Positions 1-6,138 of a DNA stretch of 14,642 nucleotides are shown one piece after another; position 1 is the stretch's first letter; each line of letters opens with the position of its first letter. Made by a program: the position numbers and the translations under genes. The notes beneath the pieces were generated by a model. That model worked only from the letters and a program-made list of their open reading frames with translations, ran no database searches and was not told the origin of the DNA. Where the stretch lies: contig DAOVRE010000010.1 in NCBI GenBank assembly GCA_030628305.1, positions 1-14,642 of the forward strand. Reading direction: 5' to 3'. This DNA comes from Candidatus Heimdallarchaeota archaeon. GTDB lineage: Archaea > Asgardarchaeota > Heimdallarchaeia > Heimdallarchaeales > Heimdallarchaeaceae.

Positions 1-8
1 ACTAAGTC

Positions 9-15
9 TTTTTTT
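9..15 (+). terminator. T7 tract, possible terminator of a gene to the left
   Basis: A run of seven T lies at the left edge, ahead of the first gene. Archaeal RNA polymerase can stop at such U-tracts, so this may end a gene outside the window. No stem is seen and the upstream gene cannot be checked. Confidence 0.25.
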
Positions 16-40
16 GATAATATCTCTAAAGTGATGAAAT

Positions 41-283
41 ATGAACGATAAATCTTGCTCTAATTGTGGAACAAAATTACCAAGTGAAGCTAGCTTCTGC
101 ACTGTGTGTGGAGCAAGAATCGAAGTTGTTCAAGGAGTTCCTTCAGCTATGCCAGTAAACGCATATCCTCCTCCTGAAGAGAAAAAGACTAGTTTTGTGT
201 ATATAGTGTTTATCATCTTATCAGCAGTAGGAGTGGTCGCAGGAGCAGTAATATTTTTTCTTAAGTGGGGGTTGGCTTTATGA
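41..283 (+). CDS. Zinc-ribbon membrane protein, N-terminal part of a frameshifted gene
   Basis: This 80-residue frame begins with a compact zinc ribbon: C6-x2-C9-G and C20-x2-C23-G. A Pro-rich linker (about 37-46) and one membrane helix (about 52-75) follow. The ribbon should face the cytoplasm. The frame stops at 281-283, but the +1 frame continues openly to 569 with three further hydrophobic stretches and no start codon of its own. The simplest reading is one gene of about 175 residues (zinc ribbon plus four helices) broken at T6 (254-259) or G5 (267-271). The ATG at 41 is supported by a weak GTGAT at 31-35. Small zinc ribbons joined to membrane helices are common in archaea and their function is usually unknown. 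Function here is unknown. Confidence 0.7.
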   Translation: MNDKSCSNCGTKLPSEASFCTVCGARIEVVQGVPSAMPVNAYPPPEEKKTSFVYIVFIILSAVGVVAGAVIFFLKWGLAL

Positions 284-569
284 AACTACCTTATGGATTA
301 TAGGAATTAGCATTGGAGTAGGGAGTCTTTTCTCAGGATTACTAACACCTCGTAGAGAATTAAAGAAAAGTATAGCAATTGTTTTTGGATCATATTTTGT
401 AATAATTCTTCTTCTATTCTTAGCAACGATTATTTTGAGTTTTACATTAGATGATTACATACTACTGATTAAAGTAACTTTAGTACCATTTGCTGCATGT
501 TATCTACCAGGTTTGTTTATTAGAATACTATCTGAATATGTATTCAAATTATCAAGCAAGACTGAATAG
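252..569 (+). pseudogene. Out-of-frame membrane continuation of the zinc-ribbon gene
   Basis: This frame is open from just after a TAA at 249-251 to TAG at 567-569. It has no ATG, GTG or TTG before its hydrophobic segments begin, so it cannot easily be its own gene. Its translation holds about three membrane helices: IIGISIGVGSLFSGLL, the stretch around SYFVIILLLFLATIILSF, and the stretch around KVTLVPFAACYLPGLF. A Lys/Arg-containing loop (TPRRELKK) separates the first two. Removing one base from G5 at 267-271 joins it to the zinc-ribbon frame above. It may be a sequencing error, a true inactivating change, or a frameshift site. Confidence 0.6.
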
Positions 570-670
570 AAGGATAACAGCAGTTTCTTGGAATAGAAGA
601 GATAGTGAACTAAAAGAAGATTCTCTAGATTGAAACACAATCTTCCAAAAAACCAAGCAAGAAAAGAAGA

Positions 671-706
671 ATCTTACCACACAAAAAATAGTTTACGTGG
701 TAAGAT
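671..706. repeat. Dispersed inverted repeat, copy 1
   Basis: The arms TCTTACCAC (672-680) and GTGGTAAGA (697-705) are perfectly complementary, with one more A-T pair outside them. Allowing two mismatches, each arm is 13 bases, TCTTACCACACAA and TTACGTGGTAAGA, around an 8-base centre. The same element recurs at 3907-3940 and 8024-8058, with a half copy at 5939. This copy lies between the end of the zinc-ribbon gene and the end of the minus-strand propeller gene. Confidence 0.8.
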
Positions 707-727
707 AAACCAAAACTTGTTTGGTTT
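707..727. repeat. Hairpin with 8-bp stem and 5-base loop
   Basis: AAACCAAA (707-714) and TTTGGTTT (720-727) form a perfect stem around ACTTG. It directly abuts repeat copy 1 in the gap between two convergent genes. Together they may act in transcript ending or mRNA stability; this is inference from position. Confidence 0.5.
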
Positions 728-746
728 TGCTGGGGGTTAGAAAATC

Positions 747-777
747 AAAAAAAGTAAGAACTAGTTGAAACTAGTTC
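747..777 (-). terminator. Palindrome plus T7 tract ending the propeller gene
   Basis: GAACTAGTT (758-766) and AACTAGTTC (769-777) form a perfect 9-bp inverted repeat with a 2-base centre. It overlaps the TAG stop of the minus-strand gene (771-773). Read on the minus strand it is followed by TTAC and then seven T (747-753). A stem next to a U-tract is a good terminator candidate. Confidence 0.6.
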
Positions 778-2807
778 AAATTAGATTTTCTCTTACAAAT
801 TCTAGTAACTGCAAACACTAAAACAAAAGCAGCAAGTATCAAACCTGACACTATACTAAATTCTCGTAGATGAGGAACCTTGTATTCAACGTATTCACAA
901 TTAGAATGAGTGCTGTTTAGTATTCCGTCACTAGCTACAATAGTATAGAAGTAGTAACCTTCTGAGGGAAGGGAGTCAATATAGGATGTTGAGCCAACAG
1001 TAGTTAGTGGAGTTAACCCTTCAACTGACCAGATATAGGTATCAGATCTATAGATATAATATTCTATTGCCCCGTCTATACTAGCCCATTCTAGAGAAAT
1101 ACTGCTTGAATCTGTAGGATTGGGTAGAATAGGAGCTAATTCAGGAGCGTCAAGGTCAGCAAACCTTACTTCGACATATTGGCAATTGGAATGCGAGCTG
1201 TTTCCAGCAAAGTTTCCAGCCACAACAACATAGTAGTAGAAGCCTTCAGACGATACAATATCGATATAATCACTTGAGGAAACAGTAGCAATTGGTGTTA
1301 ATCCCTCCACAGACCAGATGTAAGATGTGGAACGATAAACATAGTAAGTGGTTGCCCCTAGTACATAATTCCAATCTAGATGAATAGAAGTGAATTCAGT
1401 AGGATTAGGAACAATGAAAGCTAGTTCAGGATCAGCAAGAGGACCAGTGAAAAGTTTATAGAAGATATCCATATCTGTTCCAGCACCAGTATAATTAGTA
1501 GAATCATGCCACGTTATATACACATGCTCTGCAGAATCGACAGCAAGAGAAGGATACCAAGACCCACTTGTACTTTCGGTGGAAACTACTTCTGGAGTGG
1601 TCCAAGAGGAGGAAGAAGAATCCCAGCGTTTGTAAAAAATATCAATATCTGTTCCAGCATCAGCATAATTAGTTAGATCCATCCAAGCTATATGCACTTT
1701 CCCTGCAAAATCAGTAGCAAGCGAAGGATAATTTGAATGACCAGCACTTTCTGTGGAAACAACTTCTGTAGTAGTCCAGGATGAAGTTGAAGCATCCCAA
1801 CGTTTATAGAAAATATCCATATCTAGATCACTCCCAGCATAAGCAGTTCCATCATACCAAGCAACATGCACATTCCCTAAAGTATCAGTAGCAAGAGAAG
1901 GATTAGAAGAAGCATCTGTACTCTCGGTAGAAACAACCTCTGTTGTTGTCCAGGAGGAGGTGGAAGAGTCCCAACGTTTATAAAAAATATCATTATCTAT
2001 TCCACTCCCAGCATAAATAGTAAAATCTTCCCATGCAATATGAACAGTACCAGCAGAATCCACAGTAAGAGAAGGAAGGTAAGAATCACTTGTACTCTCA
2101 GTAGAAACAACCTCTGTTGTGGTCCATGAGGAGGAAGTAGCGTCAAAGCGTTTGTAAAAGATATCCCTATCTGTCCCACTTCCCGCATAAGCAGTTCCAT
2201 CAGACCATGCTATGTGTACATGACCAGCAGAATCGACAGCAAGAGATGGTAACCAAGAATCTGCTGTACTTTCAGTTGAAACGACTTCTGTTGTAGTCCA
2301 CGAAGAGGTAGAAGCGTCCCAACGTTTATAGAAACTATCACAATTGGTTCCAGCACCAGCATAATTAGTATAGTCACTCCAAGCTATATGCACATTCCCA
2401 GTGGAATCAACTGCAAGAGAAGGATAGAAGGAATTATCTGTACTCTCGGTAGAAACAACTTCGATAATGGTCCATGAGGAAGAAGAAGAGTTCCAGCGTT
2501 TGTAGAAAATATCCCGATCTGTTCCAGCACCAGTATAATCAGTCTCATCTTCCCACGCTATGTGGATATTTCCTGCAGAATCGACAGCAAGAGAAGGATA
2601 ACCAGAAAAATCTATACACTCGGTAGAAACAACCTCTGTTATATTCCATTTCCAAGTAGATTGAACAAAAGAATCTATGGTGTAATGATTATGGTTTTCA
2701 TCTACTAGAGCTTGTGTGCTATTTATATTAAGCGAAGAAGTGCTTATTAAAAAACTAATAATGAGAACACTTAAGCTCATAATTATTTTCGTTTTTATCT
2801 TTTTCAT
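771..2807 (-). CDS. Secreted, membrane-anchored seven-repeat beta-propeller protein with two FN3-like domains
   Basis: The 678-residue protein starts with a signal peptide (KKIKTK, then a hydrophobic core at about 8-23). Seven repeats of 58 residues run from about 53 to 455. Each has W-x4-EVVSTES...PSLAVDSAGNVHIAW-x-D...DIFYKRW. The D-x-x-G-x-x-x-x-x-W part resembles the Asp-box of sialidase-like propellers. Seven units fit one seven-bladed propeller. Two FN3-like domains follow (about 455-548 and 549-641), sharing YYVYRS/YYIYRS, YIWSVEGLTP and HSNCxYVE. A membrane helix (about 650-669) and a basic tail (KRKSNLN) anchor it, so nearly all of it lies outside the cell. AGGTTGAT just upstream (2812-2819) is a weak ribosome site. 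The role may be adhesion or sugar or protein binding. No sialidase catalytic residues can be claimed, and the ligand is unknown. Confidence 0.85.
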   Translation of the reverse strand: MKKIKTKIIMSLSVLIISFLISTSSLNINSTQALVDENHNHYTIDSFVQSTWKWNITEVVSTECIDFSGYPSLAVDSAGNIHIAWEDETDYTGAGTDRDIFYKRWNSSSSSWTIIEVVSTESTDNSFYPSLAVDSTGNVHIAWSDYTNYAGAGTNCDSFYKRWDASTSSWTTTEVVSTESTADSWLPSLAVDSAGHVHIAWSDGTAYAGSGTDRDIFYKRFDATSSSWTTTEVVSTESTSDSYLPSLTVDSAGTVHIAWEDFTIYAGSGIDNDIFYKRWDSSTSSWTTTEVVSTESTDASSNPSLATDTLGNVHVAWYDGTAYAGSDLDMDIFYKRWDASTSSWTTTEVVSTESAGHSNYPSLATDFAGKVHIAWMDLTNYADAGTDIDIFYKRWDSSSSSWTTPEVVSTESTSGSWYPSLAVDSAEHVYITWHDSTNYTGAGTDMDIFYKLFTGPLADPELAFIVPNPTEFTSIHLDWNYVLGATTYYVYRSTSYIWSVEGLTPIATVSSSDYIDIVSSEGFYYYVVVAGNFAGNSSHSNCQYVEVRFADLDAPELAPILPNPTDSSSISLEWASIDGAIEYYIYRSDTYIWSVEGLTPLTTVGSTSYIDSLPSEGYYFYTIVASDGILNSTHSNCEYVEYKVPHLREFSIVSGLILAAFVLVFAVTRICKRKSNLN
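1434..2651 (-). repeat. Seven tandem 174-bp coding repeats (propeller blades)
   Basis: The EVVSTES motif recurs every 58 codons, for example Glu58 and Glu116. The blades are very alike as protein, but the DNA varies at synonymous sites (on the plus strand, the codons opposite TTTEVV differ between copies). This argues for selection on the protein rather than very recent DNA duplication. Confidence 0.85.
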
Positions 2808-2927
2808 ATTATCAACCTTTTTTTAAGTTTTCATTCCCGTTTACAACAAACGAGTTTTTCAAATTGTACACAATAGGTACGAAGAATAAAAGCGTTTTCC
2901 TCAAAAGAAGTGTAAAATTGGAATAAA

Positions 2928-2937
2928 TTAATATATT
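2928..2937 (+). promoter_or_regulatory. TATA box of the hydrolase gene
   Basis: TTAATATATT lies about 30 bases ahead of the ATG at 2963. This places transcription start a few bases before the start codon, so the mRNA would be nearly leaderless, in keeping with the lack of a Shine-Dalgarno sequence. Confidence 0.5.
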
Positions 2938-2962
2938 TCAAAGCATATAACCTAATGATTCC

Positions 2963-3862
2963 ATGATTATTGAACAAAAGCGTCTACAAAATGCATGTAT
3001 TTTAGAAGATGGTAGAAAACTGGTTTATGATATCTATGGTGCAATGGAGGGAACTCCTTACTTCTACTTTCATGGATATCCTAGTTCAAGAATAGAAGCA
3101 AGTTGCATTCATGAAAAAGCAGAAGAAAAAAACATCAAAATTATAGCTGTTGATAGACCAGGAATTGGTTTATCTGATTTTCAAAAAAATAGAAAGATTG
3201 TTGATTGGGCAGAAGATGTTTCAGAACTTGCAAATGAGCTTGGCTTCATGAAATTCGGAGTGATGGGTATGTCATCAGGAGCTCCATATGCTTTGGCTTG
3301 TGGATATAAAATTCCTGAAAAACTAAACAAAATCGTTCTTATCTCAGCTTTAGGAGGAGTGGATTTTAAACAACCAGGACTCAAAAACGATCATAAAGCT
3401 GCCTTTAGGGTTGCAGGAAGCCTTCCTTTTGTTTACAGATTTCTTCTCTGGTTATGCAGAATCCGTCATATCAAAGGAAAGAATGCAGCCAAAAAATACT
3501 TTAGAATAAATTTCAAGCATCTAGCTCTAAAGGACCAAGAATTATTACAGAATCCAGACATTCTAGATGCGGTAGTCGAGTTTCAGTATGAATCATGTAG
3601 AAAAGGATTGAAGGGATTAGTATATGAAGCAAAATTGCTAGGAAGACCTTGGGGAATGAATTTAAGCACAATATCTAGTAACTTAAAAATCTATTTGTGG
3701 CATGGGACAGCTGATCTTGTAGCCCCAGTAACAGCGTCAAAAGAGATAGAAAGAATGTTACCTAAATCCATCGCTGATTACAAAGAAGATGAAGGGCACT
3801 TTTCTTTATTGTTTTATTATCATCCAGAAATATTAGAAGTACTTCAAAAAACAGAAAGATAA
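2963..3862 (+). CDS. Alpha/beta-fold hydrolase
   Basis: The 299-residue protein has the standard alpha/beta hydrolase marks. An HGYPSSR oxyanion-loop motif starts at His37, DRPGIGLS lies at about 64-71, and the nucleophile elbow is G102-M-S104-S-G106. Asp251 sits in HGTAD and His279 in DEGHF, so Ser104-Asp251-His279 form a complete triad. The length is normal for the family. The segment between about 137 and 235 is the usual cap region. No signal peptide is seen, so it should be cytoplasmic. It probably hydrolyses an ester, amide or similar bond, but the substrate cannot be told. A TATA box about 30 bases upstream supports this start. The next gene has its own promoter, and T7 follows the stop. 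Confidence 0.88.
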   Translation: MIIEQKRLQNACILEDGRKLVYDIYGAMEGTPYFYFHGYPSSRIEASCIHEKAEEKNIKIIAVDRPGIGLSDFQKNRKIVDWAEDVSELANELGFMKFGVMGMSSGAPYALACGYKIPEKLNKIVLISALGGVDFKQPGLKNDHKAAFRVAGSLPFVYRFLLWLCRIRHIKGKNAAKKYFRINFKHLALKDQELLQNPDILDAVVEFQYESCRKGLKGLVYEAKLLGRPWGMNLSTISSNLKIYLWHGTADLVAPVTASKEIERMLPKSIADYKEDEGHFSLLFYYHPEILEVLQKTER

Positions 3863-3869
3863 CCAGATG

Positions 3870-3876
3870 TTTTTTT
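3870..3876 (+). terminator. T7 tract after the hydrolase gene
   Basis: Seven T lie eight bases after the stop codon. This is a plausible archaeal U-tract terminator. Inverted repeat copy 2 begins 30 bases further on. Confidence 0.45.
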
Positions 3877-3905
3877 GAGTTGTCAGAAAGTTGGGAGCAA
3901 GATTT

Positions 3906-3941
3906 GTCTTACCACACAAGTAATTAATTACGTGGTAAGAT
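3906..3941. repeat. Dispersed inverted repeat, copy 2
   Basis: TCTTACCACACAA (3907-3919) and TTACGTGGTAAGA (3928-3940) flank an 8-base AT centre. Both arms match copy 1 exactly over 13 bases, while the centres differ. This copy lies between the hydrolase gene and the DJ-1-like gene, which are tandem, and about 75 bases upstream of the latter's TATA-like box. Confidence 0.82.
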
Positions 3942-4018
3942 TCTTATTCGATTTATTTTTGTTCGCTTTGGAAAAAAAGCAATTTAAAGAGATTTCCATT
4001 CACATTCATTTGACAAAC

Positions 4019-4027
4019 CTTATAGTT
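4019..4027 (+). promoter_or_regulatory. TATA-like box of the DJ-1-like gene
   Basis: CTTATAGTT lies about 30 bases ahead of the ATG at 4054, predicting a very short leader. The match is modest. Confidence 0.35.
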
Positions 4028-4053
4028 ATTGGATTCATTAATATAATGATAGA

Positions 4054-4674
4054 ATGACAAAGATAGCAATCTATGTTTTTGATGATGTAGAAGAGCTTGG
4101 TTTAGATATTGTCTATAATGTATTAAAGAAAACTAAAACACTTAAACAACACGGAATTCTTCCTATAGACCAACCATTGGAAGTAGATCTTCTTGCAAAT
4201 GAGAAGTTAGTTATTGGTACAAAAGATAAGCAAATCACTCCACATCAAATTGGTTTAGATTTTACCGATTATGATATTCTCATCATTCCAGGAGGAAAAG
4301 GAGTTGAAACTATTGTTCAAAATCAAGAATTTTTGGATAGGCTAAAAGAATTTGGTCAAGAAAAAATGGTCTGTTCAATTGGTTTAGGCACATTTGCTCT
4401 TGCTCTTGCCGGATTATTGAAAAACAAAAAAGCAACAACTCATCATAAACATTTTCTCAGGTTGCGAAAATATTGTAAGGTTGAAAATAAACGAATAGTT
4501 GTTTCTGATAAAATAATAACTGCAGGTGGTATGCTCTGTGCAGTAGATTTAGCAGAAAAAATACTGGAAATTTGTTATTCGAGAAGCATTGCTGATATTG
4601 TTTTAGAATATATAGAGGTTCGAAGAAAATCTAAGGGAATAGGTATAGTTCTAGGAGAGATAGACGAGGAATGA
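4054..4674 (+). CDS. DJ-1/PfpI-family protein without the usual nucleophile cysteine
   Basis: The 206-residue protein carries the family layout. A first strand MTKIAIYVFDDVEELGLD holds the acidic residue region (Glu13/Glu14). DILIIPGGKG lies at about 74-83, the elbow segment VCSIGLGTFALALAGLL at about 106-122, then ATTHH (127-131) and an ITAGG segment (155-159). In most relatives the elbow reads (V)CTGA...LAxAGLL. Aligning on AGLL puts Gly110 where the catalytic Cys should be. A cysteine (Cys107) occurs three residues earlier. The protein may therefore be inactive as a hydrolase or glyoxalase, may use a displaced cysteine, or may only bind ligand. It is cytoplasmic (no signal peptide). No functional link to the hydrolase upstream is visible beyond adjacency. 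Confidence 0.82.
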   Translation: MTKIAIYVFDDVEELGLDIVYNVLKKTKTLKQHGILPIDQPLEVDLLANEKLVIGTKDKQITPHQIGLDFTDYDILIIPGGKGVETIVQNQEFLDRLKEFGQEKMVCSIGLGTFALALAGLLKNKKATTHHKHFLRLRKYCKVENKRIVVSDKIITAGGMLCAVDLAEKILEICYSRSIADIVLEYIEVRRKSKGIGIVLGEIDEE

Positions 4675-4840
4675 CTAGAAGACTACTCTGAAATACTTTA
4701 GTTGGTATTAAGTTATTATTATAAAAAAGTTGGAAATATGGATAACTGTACTTAAAGAGGAAATGAAGAAATAGAGTTTATAAGACAACAAGTATTGAAT
4801 AAAATTGATTTCTTTGTATCTTCTTGTTTTTTATTCTAGA

Positions 4841-5752
4841 TCATTTTACGACATATTTTCTCCTATTTATAAGCTTCCTTATCCCCGGATTTCCAATTAA
4901 TGTATAAGCTAGTGAAATTGAAAAGGCAATTATTATAGCAGCATAATATCCATATGAACCTAAAGCAGCATACGCTATTAACAGAATTATTCCTAATAGC
5001 GCTGTAAAGAACATCATTTCAAAAGCATAAGGTAAACCCTGATTCAATTTATGATCATCATTCCGATTTGCTATTCTATCTACTACAGCATTAATTGCAT
5101 CTTTTGCAACATATTGGAGATCAACTAAACCTAAGTAATTACTACTTTCAACATCTTGAGAATTCTTAATAACTGGTAATCTTTCTCTGAATTCAAAAAC
5201 AAACTTAAGCTTTAGAAGTGATCTATCATCTGTAGCGAAAAGAACAGTAGTGAATCCTCTCCCTGTTTTAGTTTTTGCAGGAATAAGAATATCCTGGTAT
5301 GAAATTCCATGAGGTTCTAATCTCATCTCAGTAATTTTATCTCCATTTTCAGGATAAAATCCCTGATCGTTTGTTTTAGCATGAATTTTCAAAACCATAG
5401 CAGAGGGGAGTTGATTTGTTCTAAAAAACATTCTAAAAGCAATTACGTCGTTTTCACTGTAACGGCATAGAGGGAAAATTGCAAAATTAAATAATAAACC
5501 ATCTAACCATCTTAACTGATTCAAAGCAGCTACAGGAACATTTTCTAGTTGAGTAGTTGAATTCCTCCATTGTTTGAACACTAAAGGATAGTTCATAGAA
5601 TCGCTAAAATCTATACTACTCAGATGTTCAATTTCTTCTTCTAAATTAATGATTATTTTTGGATACTGCGTTTTAATCATGCTTGCTGCTATTGACTTGT
5701 TGGAACTTTGTTTTGCTATTGCCCTGCCAAGACTAATTACCATTTCTTTCAC
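4841..5752 (-). CDS. Unknown protein with soluble N-terminal domain and C-terminal helical hairpin
   Basis: I do not recognise this 303-residue protein. Residues 1 to about 240 are soluble, mixed alpha/beta, with a beta-rich middle (about 103-192, including FRMFFR, MVLKIHAK and KLKFVFEFRER). Two hydrophobic helices follow (about 244-266 and 267-287), then a basic tail (RKLINRRKYVVK). The domain therefore probably lies on the cytoplasmic membrane face. The listed start is GTG at 5752. An ATG three codons in (5743) has AGGT about ten bases ahead and may be the true start, giving 300 residues. A TATA box lies on the minus strand at about 5778-5789. It is divergent from the TPR gene. Confidence 0.7.
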   Translation of the reverse strand: MKEMVISLGRAIAKQSSNKSIAASMIKTQYPKIIINLEEEIEHLSSIDFSDSMNYPLVFKQWRNSTTQLENVPVAALNQLRWLDGLLFNFAIFPLCRYSENDVIAFRMFFRTNQLPSAMVLKIHAKTNDQGFYPENGDKITEMRLEPHGISYQDILIPAKTKTGRGFTTVLFATDDRSLLKLKFVFEFRERLPVIKNSQDVESSNYLGLVDLQYVAKDAINAVVDRIANRNDDHKLNQGLPYAFEMMFFTALLGIILLIAYAALGSYGYYAAIIIAFSISLAYTLIGNPGIRKLINRRKYVVK

Positions 5753-5777
5753 AACCTATAGAAAATGATGGTAGAAA

Positions 5778-5789
5778 TAATATATTTAA
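5778..5789 (-). promoter_or_regulatory. TATA box of the 4841-5752 gene
   Basis: On the minus strand the sequence reads TTAAATATATTA, about 30 bases ahead of GTG 5752 and 40 ahead of ATG 5743. Either start would leave only a short leader. Confidence 0.45.
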
Positions 5790-5853
5790 AAGTTGTGCAG
5801 TTCTTCTTAGATAACCGAAAATTTTCATTCAAAAGAGACTAAAATTTTGGCAT

Positions 5854-5874
5854 AAGTTTTGAAGAACAAAACTT
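5854..5874. repeat. Hairpin with 8-bp stem and 5-base loop
   Basis: AAGTTTTG (5854-5861) and CAAAACTT (5867-5874) form a perfect stem around AAGAA. The geometry (8-bp stem, 5-base loop) equals that of the hairpin at 707-727, though the sequence differs. It lies inside a divergent intergenic region. Confidence 0.5.
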
Positions 5875-5938
5875 CGTTTTACAAAAGTAATTTCATCTCC
5901 AGAATAAAACTATAACCACGTGACTAGACACCAAATTG

Positions 5939-5951
5939 TCTTACCACATAA
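5939..5951. repeat. Half copy of the dispersed inverted repeat
   Basis: TCTTACCACATAA matches the left arm of copies 1 and 2 at 12 of 13 bases. The expected right arm (about 5959-5971, TGTACCTATAATA) is too degenerate to pair. This is either a decayed element or a single-arm site. Confidence 0.55.
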
Positions 5952-6081
5952 GGATATTTGTACCTATAATACCCTTGTTTATGCTCATTGTGAGACAAGT
6001 TTAAACATCTTCAAATGGAAATAATTTTGAAATTAATACGAGAGGTCTTGTTGAATCTCCATGTTTATTTAATATTTTTTA

Positions 6082-6098
6082 GAAAATACTTTTATATC
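6082..6098 (+). promoter_or_regulatory. BRE and TATA box of the TPR gene
   Basis: GAAAATA (6082-6088) is followed by TTTATATC (6091-6098). Transcription would begin near 6118, leaving a leader of about 20 bases that holds the ribosome site. This is one of the clearest archaeal promoters in the window. Confidence 0.6.
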
Positions 6099-6126
6099 TT
6101 CAAAACGAGTCTTTGCTATTATTGTC

Positions 6127-6134
6127 AAGGAGAT
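6127..6134 (+). promoter_or_regulatory. Strong Shine-Dalgarno site of the TPR gene
   Basis: AAGGAGAT lies six to seven bases ahead of ATG 6139. It fixes the start and stands out because most genes here lack such a site. Confidence 0.65.
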
Positions 6135-6138
6135 ATAA

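Larger units (their letters stand above)
5753..6138. other. 386-bp divergent intergenic region
   Basis: No gene is seen in this gap. It holds, left to right, the minus-strand promoter of the 4841-5752 gene, a perfect 8-bp stem with 5-base loop (5854-5874), a half copy of the dispersed inverted repeat (5939-5951), and the TATA box and ribosome site of the TPR gene at its right end. About 110 bases between the half repeat and the TATA box show nothing I can name. Confidence 0.6.

Noticed and set aside
616..645. GAAGATT...AATCTTC inverted repeat after the first gene
   Set aside because: A 7-bp stem with a 16-base loop in AT-rich DNA is expected by chance.
1997..2200. Second minus-strand frame inside the propeller gene
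   Set aside because: It is an out-of-frame shadow of the blade repeats.
771..2807. Idea that the propeller protein is an active sialidase
   Set aside because: Asp-box-like blades alone do not show activity; no arginine triad or Tyr/Glu pair could be identified in the uniform repeats.
3181..3384. Minus-strand frame inside the hydrolase gene
   Set aside because: It is antisense to the nucleophile-elbow region of a gene with a full catalytic triad.
3875..4057. Open frame of 60 codons between the hydrolase and DJ-1-like genes
   Set aside because: It begins with TTG, has no ribosome site, runs through the inverted repeat and the likely promoter, and its translation resembles no protein.
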